DNA of 17,961 nucleotides from Isohypsibius dastychi (lineage: Eukaryota > Tardigrada > Eutardigrada > Parachela > Isohypsibiidae): assembly GCA_034696485.1 (NCBI GenBank), contig JAQIWT010000569.1:1-17961 (forward strand), in the 5' to 3' direction. The notes below the pieces were generated by a model, which was not told the DNA's origin, ran no database searches, and saw only the letters and a list, made by a program, of their open reading frames with translations. Position numbers and translations under genes: made by a program. Positions 1 through 7,427 of the stretch are shown in pieces. The number at the start of each line of letters is the position of its first letter. The stretch's first letter is position 1.

Positions 1-46
1 TGCAGACCCCCAGTGTATTCAAATAGAAGGCATTTTGCATATATAG

Positions 47-337
47 GGGTGTGCCGAAAAAGACGTCGTTCATGGTAACAATAAAATAAAATATTCATTA
101 CCCCCAACAAAGGTCGCATCGTCGGTTGTTGAAAAGGGCCAAAACGGCTCGTCTCCCGATGCTGGCCCAGCGAGCAATGCGCTGAAAGGTCAAGACCAGA
201 CCGGAGCGATGGAATCCGATAGGCAAGTTTGGCATGTTTGGGAGTTTGGCAGTGTGGAAGTTTGGAGGATGATTCGGAACGAGATGTCGACTGTGAATTT
301 TGTGGTCAAAACTTCTAGCTTATATACTTACTGCTGA
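47..337 (+). CDS. possible exon of unidentified gene at left edge
   Basis: A 97-codon open frame runs from a TAG at 44-46 to a TGA at 335-337. It has no ATG at its beginning. Its middle (about 110-230) reads as a Lys, Ser, Gly, Gln and Asp-rich linker (KVASSVVEKGQNGSS, then DQTGAMESDRQ), typical of a disordered protein region. A weak acceptor (aacaaag before GTC at 113) and a weak donor (GTTTGG at about 230) would bound an exon. Codons after 230 are monotonous (repeated GTTTGG) and look non-coding. No domain is recognised. It may be the end of a gene lying to the left, or chance. Confidence 0.22.
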   Translation, partial: GCAEKDVVHGNNKIKYSLPPTKVASSVVEKGQNGSSPDAGPASNALKGQDQTGAMESDRQVWHVWEFGSVEVWRMIRNEMSTVNFVVKTSSLYTYC

Positions 338-1054
338 GATCCAGCATTTGACCTTATTAGTTTTTCACAGAAAAGTGTAATTTTCTGGGAAAGAAGTGTT
401 ACATTTTCGTGCCCTATATCGAAAAGATTTTATCAACTATATTCCCTTAAGGAAAAATCTGAATCTTCACAAAAAATAAGCAACGTGAGCTCCGGATGCG
501 ATAATTTCACCGAGTTTCTATTTTTCGAGTTTCTATTGTTTCTAATTTTTAACCTTCAATCAGAAGTCACCGTTTCTCATGCAAAAGAAAGCACACCAAG
601 TTTGGAATCTGTCGTATTTTTTTGACCGCAGCACTTTATCATCAGCAAACATTCATCGAAAACCGTTTCATGTTTTCGAATTATTTATCCGGTCATTCTT
701 GCATTTGCATTTGCAGATGTACGGCCTAAGTTTTGAAATCGAATATTCGAATGATTTATTCTGGCGAAAGGTGATGGGAGAAAGTTGCGGAGGCGTGTAA
801 GTAGGTTAGATGAACTGGATGTTACTTTGAAAGCGTCACAGGTAACAATCAGCTGTTAATTATAAAGTCTGATTTCCTGGTGGTGGGAGTTTCGAAAGAA
901 TGAAAGTGCTTTTTGGAAATGTATTTCAAAATAATCTTCAATGAAAACGCCGGCTCCGTATTCGGCAGTCAGCTGCATACATTTTCCTTGTTGACTCGAT
1001 CAGCATATTACGCTTGGTTTTTTCCGCTCATTAACAGCCGATTTTATTGTTCAG
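338..1054. other. stretch without a supported gene
   Basis: Mostly AT-rich sequence. One short coding-like piece is visible at about 718-771 on the + strand. It has a possible acceptor (gcatttgcag) before ATGTACGGC, reads MYGLSFEIEYSNDLFWRK, and ends at a GTGATG donor-like site. It could be an upstream exon of the gene that becomes clear at 1055, but the phase link cannot be shown. No repeat or RNA gene was seen. Confidence 0.3.
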
Positions 1055-2958
1055 GTTACGCTTTCAAAAAAGAACCGTCGTTTTTGTTCCATCTTGGTTA
1101 TTGAGTTGGACGAAGCTAGATCGCTAATTCGACCGAATCTCGATCAGAAGTACATCGAAAATCAGCGGTTGCCGATAATCATTCCCAAATTCCATACTGT
1201 GATTGCTTCATCCAAAGTTAGAGTTGGTGACCTTTTACAAATTAAATGGAAATCTTTACTTAGCAAGACTTAATGTTTGCCCAGAAGAAGAGCTTAATGA
1301 TTCAAAAGTCGATGGTAAACATGCTTTCCCCAATCAGCAGAAAATCCGAGGAGAAATCAATGCGGTTGAAACTGGGCAGAAAGACAGAAGGATTGCTATA
1401 AGAAGCTTGCGGTTGACTTTTATGCGCTCAAATACGCATACTTTGCGCCGTATAGGGCTCCTTAAGATATCCAACCCTGGTGAGATGGCGATTTTCAACG
1501 GCAACGCTTTTTTATTAGTTCAACTGCAGCATGTGAGTTGGACCGCCGGTAGAGAATCGTGGAGCTAGACCGGAAAATATTCCCCAAATGTATGGAACTT
1601 GATTACGATTAGCAATGGTTCGTTAGGGATTGCAACGCACAGCAATCTGGAAAATGATCTGGCCATGTATCCGAGTGACAAGACACATCCGCACAAATAT
1701 CACACGTACCAGAAATGATGAATGGACTTCAGTGGGTCCAGGATTAGATGGATATTGGAGAGAAACTCGGACAATCTTGAACACTTTTCAGAGCCGACAG
1801 TGACATACGGTCCTTTATAGACTTGTGTGGAGCTCAACAGACTGGTTGCTACCTTTCGAATTACCACTCAAAGACCAGGTGCAACAGACAGCAAATGATA
1901 CTCATAGGTCGCCCCAGGCGCCGTCAAATATCCCTCTCAAAGATATTGTTGCTTTTGTGCGACAAAAAAGTTACGAGCACGAATAACCCACTTTTTCGAC
2001 TGAGGAAGCATGGTTACAAGTAAAAGTCTCCGATGAACGGGATCGAAGATGGCGGAAAGGAAATGATCTAGAGATGATGAGAAAACGCATTGCAAGTAAA
2101 TGAACAGCAGCATATGGGCTGATCTCATGACCCCTACCTCAGTCTTCTTCGCCTGTGTGTTTACGAAAACAAACGTGTGGGTTTGGGCACACGTTGCAGA
2201 AATATCTCATCCTCTCCCCTCCCTCACTAGCAAATTTTCCCGCTTTCAGCTGCGTCAGTGTAGCATTGCAAAACCCACCTATATTGGAACTTGTCGGTTG
2301 CATGATTGAACTCGATCGAGTTGTATTACACTTTTCTTCGAGTTCTTTATTCGGATCATCTCCTTCTATTTCATTTTGTCCCATTGTTTATGGTTCAGTG
2401 TAATATGACGGAAGTCTGTCTATATAGAACACAGTTTGTATATGACGCTATCCTTGTTCTGCTTTCTCGCAAGCAAACAAATATTTGGAGCTTAGAACTA
2501 ATAGTTCCTGTCTTGAATAAGGGCAGTGTCCAGTTATTGTTGTGTTTGCAGGTACAGAAGCGCATTTCCCAGCAGTCTCGTCAGAATCAAACCAGGTTTG
2601 ACGTTGATCGCGGAGAAACATGAACAAGTGATGTTCTGTTGGCACAAAACGGCGAACGATCATGAGATTGCATTGGAAAACATTCTGTTTCCCGAACATC
2701 TGGCTCGCCGACACGGGTTTCTGATCAAGAGCCCAGATATTTCAAATCAGCTGCATCTTGTGAGCTGGATTGTTCATTTCTCCGGCTAGTGACCACAGTG
2801 AAGTTCAGCCACTGGTGAAAACCTTTCATTTTCTTAAAACCTGAAAATATGTCCCTGCTGTCTCGCAGCCCGTCTCGATCTCCATCGATCTACATTGGGA
2901 ACCATTGGCAGTGGTTATCGATGGCGCTGACCGCGATGATATTGAAGCTCCCGTTTAA
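1055..2958 (+). CDS. multi-exon gene, unidentified (hand-spliced)
   Basis: Exons supported by splice sites and phase are: 1055-1216 (acceptor attgttcag; reads VTLSKKNRRFCSILVIELDE and on to IIIPKFHTVIASSK), 1285-1314, 1380-1532 (ends NPGEMAIFNGNAFLLVQLQH before GTGAGT), 2552-2759 (acceptor tgtgtttgcag; KPGLTLIAEKHEQVMFCW to SPDISNQLHL before GTGAGC) and 2869-2958 (acceptor tgtctcgcag; PVSISIDLHWEPLAVVIDGA, then DRDDIEAPV and TAA). The first three exons join in phase 0, as do the last two. The link across 1533-2551 is not resolved. Another coding-like frame lies there at 1575-1718 (NLITISNGSLGIATHSNLEN). It may be one gene or two. No family is recognised and no signal peptide or membrane segment was seen. 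No AATAAA lies close behind the stop. Confidence 0.42.
1533..2551. other. unresolved interval between the exon groups
   Basis: This stretch should hold the middle of the + strand gene. Only 1575-1718 looks coding on the + strand, ending in TGA TGA. On the - strand, 2384-2139 is an 81-codon frame starting MGQNEIEGDDPNKELEEKCN. It contains a Cys/His cluster, CNVCPNPHVCFRKH, and has a favourable ACAATGG start context. It may be an antisense small gene or chance. Nothing else was found. Confidence 0.25.
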
Positions 2959-3469
2959 CCTTGAACATAGAATCACAAACGCATGAAAAATGGAAGTTTT
3001 GATTTCGAAAAACAAAAACAGAGCAGGACCAAAATGATGCAGAAAATTTGGAAAAAGATTTCACATGAAAAATACAGCTTCTTGTTGTTATGGTGGCAAT
3101 CCCGAGATGAACCCTTCTCAGCACCCGGAAACAATTCAAAGATGCAATGATTAACATGTGACCCCAGATATTTTTGAGATACGTCTGTGGTTCACCATAT
3201 GCGTCCAGCCAAATCAAGGAAACTCCCTGAACATTTCTCTCAATGTTATGAATCTGGCCCAGATCAATTTGATAAAAAATGATTAGAAGACAGGTTTTAG
3301 ATGTGGCGACTTGTAAGTTCGTCATTATTCAAAACAACATCAGGGTGGGCCTTTATTTTATTGCAACAGATGCGAGGGAAAAATAAGAACAGAGCTGAAG
3401 CAACAAAACCTTCACTCCCTGTTTCGAAAAGGTGATAAGGACTATTTTTGTAACAAAGGCAGAGGGTAG

Positions 3470-4601
3470 CTACAAGTTTTTTGGAACAAGCATGGCTGTT
3501 CCATGCTCGTCTACATCGAAAGGGCAGAAATCGCACACACTCGCATTGATCACTTTGTCGGATGAATCGGGGAACCTCTCGCGCAGAAGTTTCTCAACCA
3601 GAGCGTGGACCCGATTCTTGTGCTCGCGGAACATGATGTTCCACTGAGCATGAAGTCGGATTTCTGTCATTGTGATGATAATATTACCGCCGTGAGACCT
3701 GAAAAATACTGAAAAAAATATGAAAACTGAATAATTTCTTCTGAAAAAAACAGCTCACATTGAGAAAATGACTCGACAATTCTGATATAGTTCCGATCTA
3801 CCGCAATAAACGTTTCCCAGCACATGAATGACTTCCATGGTGGAATTCATGCCGTCCGGGATGATATTCATGTCGGAATGGGGTCTCCGTTGGAAACCGC
3901 TTGGACTTTCATGATCAGTCTGAGGGACTCGATCGGCCACCAATTTTCACTGGAATAAAAACACTTGATCGGAAATCGTAATTCAAACTTGCTCAGATAC
4001 TCACTACAGGGCGAAGCCAATGTGTTTGGCTCAAAATCCGAAAAGCGATCCACCAACGAATCTGACCTCGGTAAGGTACTGAATGGCATAAAGCGAGTCT
4101 TGAAAAGTAAAAATCGGAACAGCTAGGAAACGGAGATGGAGCTCCGACTGGACCTGGCGCATGGAATTCATGGAATTATCGAACAGAACGGTTTCCAGAA
4201 TGAAACGAGCAGCATTTACACAAACTTTGGCGAGAACGCAGAATCATAAAAAATACTGACTGATATGAGCAATTCACATCGCCCGGCATATTGAGATTCT
4301 GCTTTCATCGCCGTAGTATATAACCAGATAAATTCTGAAGTGAGAATTGGGTCCAGCTTCAAATTGAGTTTTACCCTTGGACTTCCGGAGAAGCCATTTG
4401 GTCCCCTTCCATCCTTCCACGATGCCAAGATTCCCTCAGAATGATGCCCTCCTTCCCCCGATCCTCAATAAGGTCTACGATCCAGTCCTCAAGTTCGAAC
4501 TGGAGGTTTTTCTGAGAATTCAAGACGTCCCAGGCCAGGGAACCAAGGAAATCCTCGTCGAACGGCTTGGATTTGCCAGGTAAAGTGAGATGTTTAGGCA
4601 C
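3470..4601 (-). pseudogene. multi-exon gene with a frame break, unidentified
   Basis: Coding exons on the - strand, 5' to 3': about 4428-4278 (KLDPILTSEFIWLYTTAMKA), 4224-4067 (ARFILETVLFDNSMNSM to LRFLAVPIFTFQDSLYAIQY), about 4029-3759, and 3698-3470 (MTEIRLHAQWNIMFREHKNR, ending MLVPKNL then TAG). The 60-bp intron 3699-3758 has a GTGAGC donor, a tatttttcag acceptor and matching phase. Intron 4225-4277 (53 bp) also fits. Inside the third exon the frame ending in SNGDPIPT meets a stop at 3868-3870 exactly where the frame DMNIIPDGMNSTMEVIHVLG takes over, as if one base were missing. Upstream, 4601-4371 is another coding-like frame (PFDEDFLGSLAWDVLNSQKN). The family is not recognised. It could be a pseudogene or a real gene with an assembly indel. 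Confidence 0.45.
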
Positions 4602-4741
4602 TATCTCAAGGTTTCTCGATTATACCGTGACATTTATTTAAAGGGTTTTCAATTCCAAGAGATAAGGAGGGATAAGTTCAAGAAAATTGATTTGCATACG
4701 GTAACTAATTAGTAAAATCTAGCTAAATATCCATTTTGTTC

Positions 4742-5060
4742 CTAATTCTCTGGAAAATCCAAATTTATGCCCAGATTCGTCGTTACACAAACGGTAACCA
4801 ACTGCTGCTCGCATAACCTGTTCATGAGGGTTTTTATTGAATTGAATGCAATTCCCGCAGGAGGGGCGATGGAACTGACCCAAAATGGATCACGAGAGCC
4901 TGAACTGGCTTGAATGAATCGCTTTGTTGGGCGGTCGTACAAATGGCTCATAAGATCGGTCGAAAATCGATCGATTTCATCACGAAAAATGGCGTTTCGC
5001 ATCATTCCCCTGGGCGGTGGCGACAAACGGATCAAGGTGGTCCATTTTGACGAAATTCAT
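4742..5060 (-). CDS. possible upstream exon(s) of the 3.5-4.6 kb gene, unidentified
   Basis: A - strand frame of about 105 codons ends in TAG at 4742-4744. It reads GMMRNAIFRDEIDRF, then SHLYDRPTKRFIQASSGSRD, and finishes CVTTNLGINLDFPEN. An ATG at about 5060, in another frame, starts MNFVKMDHLDPFVATAQG and runs into the same stretch around a CAGGGGAATGATG sequence. Start and body therefore look joined by a one-base frame slip in the GGGG run. The orientation matches the exon group below it, so it may be the 5' end of that gene. No family is recognised. Confidence 0.3.
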
Positions 5061-5140
5061 GTATATCCAGTTAGAAAGCCGTACTGAAGCCCCGCAGCCC
5101 TGAACCGGTGAAAAGTTAGGGTCTTTGATAGTAGGTAGAT

Positions 5141-5288
5141 ATGCAGTTGGGCGTACGGAGTACGCCCAATTGCATAATCACGGGTTAAAGCGAGGGGTCT
5201 GGCCAGTGTCAGGGGTCTGGTCAATGTTAGGGGTCCGGTCAGTCTGAGGGGGAATACGCTCAATTCACCACCACTAGTGGGCGTATTC
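5141..5288. repeat. composite of hairpin, 18-bp tandem repeat and inverted repeat
   Basis: Three structures lie end to end. (1) 5141-5156 and 5160-5175 form a 16-bp stem (ATGCAGTTGGGCGTAC and its complement) with a 3-nt loop and one G-T pair. (2) 5193-5246 is three 18-bp units beginning AGGGGTCTGG, with a fourth started. (3) GAATACGC at 5252-5259 is exactly inverted at 5281-5288, enclosing the palindrome CCACTAGTGG. Outer CCTGAACCGG (about 5099) and CCGGTTAGG (about 5305) are a weak further inverted pair. The block is GC-richer than its flanks. It may be a remnant of a small foldback element, but no target-site duplication is proven. Confidence 0.6.
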
Positions 5289-5318
5289 GGAAAGGTCACC
5301 AATGCCGGTTAGGTTTTT

Positions 5319-5328
5319 TTTATTTATT
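5319..5328 (-). terminator. poly(A) signals of the 162-aa gene
   Basis: Two overlapping AATAAA hexamers on the - strand (TTTATT at 5319-5324 is TTTATT with one shift; TTTATT at 5323-5328 is exact) lie about 60 nt downstream of the TAG at 5389-5391. This is normal spacing for 3' end cleavage of the preceding gene. Confidence 0.5.
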
Positions 5329-5388
5329 CTTCAGATCACAAGCAACAAGCTTAAAAGAAAACAAAGTGAAAAATGAAAAATAAATAAT

Positions 5389-5946
5389 CTACTGAACAAA
5401 ACGTTTACGGCGACGACCATTGCACTTGTTTCGATCAGCCATACTAGCTAGAAAATCACATCTCTTCTTAAATCCTAGATCTTTACTCTCTTTCTTGGCC
5501 AGTTCTCTGACGTCATAGATTTGGTTCCGGGGATTATGAAGTTTATGGATCACTACTCCTGAGTGGATTTGGCAGGCACAGCATCGGTAGACTGGATCAA
5601 TCTGTCGCTGATACAACTTGGTATCGTCTTCCGCAGCCAGTCGATACATCTGCAGACATTTACGCACACAGGCGTAATGCTGCATATGAAAGACGGGGCA
5701 GTTGACATAAACTGCTAATCCTCCTGGAGTGACATGCCTGTAATAAAGAAAAGAAATAGTAATGATGATATTTAGAAAAAGAACATTAATAAGAATTTGA
5801 ACATACTTATCGCAGTATATGCGGTTCTTGTCCTTGGCCTTGCGATATTCGGCCTCCATGGCTTTGGCAACTCCATTCCATCGTTCCATATTTTCCGTAG
5901 TTTTCTCGAGGTTCGTCGTTCCTTGGACGCGGTTCCAGCTGGTCAT
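5389..5946 (-). CDS. 162-residue Cys-rich basic protein, unidentified
   Basis: Two exons: 5946-5807 and 5737-5389, separated by a 69-bp intron (donor GTATGT, acceptor ttattacag) that splits a Lys codon between AA and G. Unspliced, the intron stays open, which would wrongly give 185 residues including an Ile/Leu/Phe-rich insert. The ATG has A at -3. The spliced protein begins MTSWNRVQGT. It has a charged helical region at residues 18-42, cysteines at 45, 60, 70, 74, 99, 100, 102, 140 and 152 with several histidines (105, 111, 114), and ends KCNGRRRKRFVQ, a nuclear-localisation-like basic tail. The Cys spacing suggests zinc or disulfide binding but matches no family I can name. There is no signal peptide. 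It is the most intact gene of the left half: start, stop, intron and poly(A) signal all agree. Confidence 0.68.
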   Translation of the reverse strand: MTSWNRVQGTTNLEKTTENMERWNGVAKAMEAEYRKAKDKNRIYCDKYVQILINVLFLNIIITISFLYYRHVTPGGLAVYVNCPVFHMQHYACVRKCLQMYRLAAEDDTKLYQRQIDPVYRCCACQIHSGVVIHKLHNPRNQIYDVRELAKKESKDLGFKKRCDFLASMADRNKCNGRRRKRFVQ

Positions 5947-6032
5947 CTTGAAAGTTTAGAGGTGGGGGGACAGCATATTCGAACAGAGGATCTAAAAAAC
6001 TGGCTGCTTTTTTACTGATGAAATACCAGAAA

Positions 6033-6071
6033 AAACTCCGAATGATGCAAACTAGAAGTTTGCAGGAGTTT
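6033..6071. repeat. nested hairpin upstream of the 162-aa gene
   Basis: TGCAAACT (6046-6053) and AGTTTGCA (6057-6064) form a perfect 8-bp stem over a 3-nt loop. Directly outside it, AAACTCC (6033-6039) pairs with GGAGTTT (6065-6071), leaving a one-sided 6-nt bulge. It lies about 90 bp 5' of the divergent - strand start codon. Confidence 0.6.
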
Positions 6072-6085
6072 ATATGTGAGGAAGA

Positions 6086-6136
6086 TTCGAAGTGGATCCT
6101 CTTGGTCTATTCAACTAGACCAGAACATACTTCGAA
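6086..6136. repeat. interrupted 51-bp palindrome
   Basis: TTCGAAGT (6086-6093) is inverted as ACTTCGAA (6129-6136). Inside it, TGGTCTA (6103-6109) is inverted as TAGACCA (6116-6122) around a 6-nt loop. Both arms are perfect and separated by short unpaired segments. It sits beside the hairpin at 6033-6071. Confidence 0.6.
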
Positions 6137-6209
6137 AGTACGCCTCGCTTTGTTCCTCTTTTTCTGGATCCTGGTTGATCCCATTGTAATGTTTTAGATC
6201 CTGCCCGGA

Positions 6210-6452
6210 TCATATTGTTTTATTACTGGTTTGCAAAAACTTCCGAAGTAAATCTGATACATTGCTGCATCTGATTACATCTGAGACGTCCAGTGCGTAA
6301 AGGAGTCGACTGAGATCATATTGAAATCGCAAACGGAAGAAGAATTCGAACTTCTCTCTGGGCAGGTTGGCGAGGTCCAACTCATGGCGATCAAGATGCT
6401 GGTTAAAAGAAGGGATGAGTTGAGAATCGATCAAGAGTCGTTCGCCAAACAC
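6210..6452 (-). mobile_element. PIF/Harbinger-like transposase fragment (N-terminal part)
   Basis: An 80-codon - strand frame contains LPREKFEFFFRLRFQYDLSR and then LLYALDVSDVIRCSN. This resembles the conserved start of PIF/Harbinger (HARBI1-type) nucleases, in which an FRF..xDLxRL..AL.LPDxI.C..N motif precedes the catalytic domain. Upstream in another frame (about 6535-6420) a helix-turn-helix-like piece, SASSKIADALGVWRTTLDRF, overlaps it. No catalytic DDE region follows. The frame ends in TAA-TAA-like AT-rich sequence, so this is at best a degraded fragment. The assignment rests on motif memory, not a search. Confidence 0.35.
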
Positions 6453-6873
6453 CTAGAGCATCAGCAATTTTCGAAGAAGCCGACGTTTTCTTGAACAACG
6501 GCGTTGGTCACTTAGTACTCCATCGTTTAACGCCGAGATTTCAGGCGTTTTAAATTCGGATTTTTCCATGAAAAAAACATATAAAAATGATGAAATTCTT
6601 CAGAATTTTAACCAATTAATTGAGGCAAAGAACAAAAATAAGAAGAGCGAAAGCATTCAGATTACCACTCAAGAAAGATACCGGAATTAACTGGCCACAA
6701 GTCAATTTTTGCAACACAAGAGAGAACAAATAACAGTTACCTTTGATCTTGTTAGAGAATTTAAGAGATTCTATTCAGAAAAGAAATAAAACCGTATACA
6801 AAAACATTTCCGCCGAAAACTAATACTGGCACCGAATTTTCAAATGCTGATCTTTTTCCTTTTGTCGTTCCAG
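6453..6873. other. stretch without a supported gene
   Basis: AT-rich, with many stops in all frames except the short helix-turn-helix-like frame at its left end. A pyrimidine tract (ctttttccttttgtcgttccag) at 6850-6873 forms a good splice acceptor for the exon that follows. Confidence 0.4.
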
Positions 6874-7427
6874 GTCAATCGCAGCTCTCTCCTATCTCGG
6901 ATTTACTCGTCTTCTCGGAAACGACGATCCGCTTCCTGTCGATCGCGGTGATCGCGGCCTCAACGACACCGATAATTTTCAGCCACTCACTGCTCATCGA
7001 TCTCTCATGATCGGTGCTCATAATCAGCAACAACTTCAGGAATCGCATCAGCGCCATGTTTATCGCGCGTTGTTAGTCGATGACGTACCCGGCGGTTCTG
7101 CTTGATTTGTCAGAGACAAATGCAATTGTAGCAGACTTTCAGGGCATTCGATGATAAATCGGAAATCCATTACCAGAGAAAAAATGAGATGTCGATATTT
7201 TTGCGATCGTAATCAGCTAGAACAATTGACGGGATCCTAGTCTGAGCTTTACCATTCGCACGCGCACGGTATACCGCGAAACGATTGAAGCCGGAAAAAC
7301 CATTGTTAAACGACTGGAAGTCAACAGAGGTTTTAATTTATTCTACCATTCCGGCAACAATGAGCGTCCTCGCGTCAGTCTCCCGGTTCTCGTTTTACAA
7401 TTACGTGCTCGTTTCCTAGAATATTGA
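6874..7427 (+). CDS. candidate 3' exons of an unidentified gene
   Basis: The first exon begins at 6874 after a strong acceptor and stays open to a TGA at 7103-7105. It reads SIAALSYLGFTRLLGNDDPL and later MIGAHNQQQLQESHQRHVYR, and is GC-richer than its flanks. A second open frame, 7230-7427, reads SLSFTIRTRTVYRETIEAGK then TIVKRLEVNRGFNLFYHSGN and ends LRARFLEY, TGA. A donor GTTAGT at 7073 and acceptor cctag at 7240 would join them in phase 2. A start codon and the 5' exons were not found. The antisense frame 7057-6875 (MALMRFLKLLLIMSTDHERS) is also open, so strand choice for the first exon is not certain. No family is recognised. Its 3' end overlaps the end of the - strand gene. Confidence 0.38.
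7336..7341 (-). terminator. poly(A) signal AATAAA
   Basis: AATAAA on the - strand, about 35 nt past the TGA at 7375-7377. It is independent support that the - strand gene ends here. Confidence 0.5.

Noticed and set aside
579-800. 73-codon + strand frame starting MQKKAHQVWN
   Set aside because: Only its 3' third looks protein-like, and that part is better explained as a separate exon after the acceptor at about 717.
2139-2384. 81-codon - strand frame with CNVCPNPHVCFRKH, a possible zinc finger
   Set aside because: The Cys/His spacing matches no standard finger, there is no splice or poly(A) support, and it lies inside a presumed intron. Kept only as a note.
2915-3325. 136-codon - strand frame (MTNLQVATSK)
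   Set aside because: Long but rich in Phe, Ser and Cys with no domain. Its right end overlaps the - strand gene's 3' flank and its left end overlaps the final + strand exon at 2869-2958, which is better supported.
6875-7057. 60-codon - strand frame MALMRFLKLLLIMSTDHERS
   Set aside because: Antisense to the + strand exon 6874-7105, which has a strong acceptor. The region is GC-rich and open in several frames. Not fully excluded.
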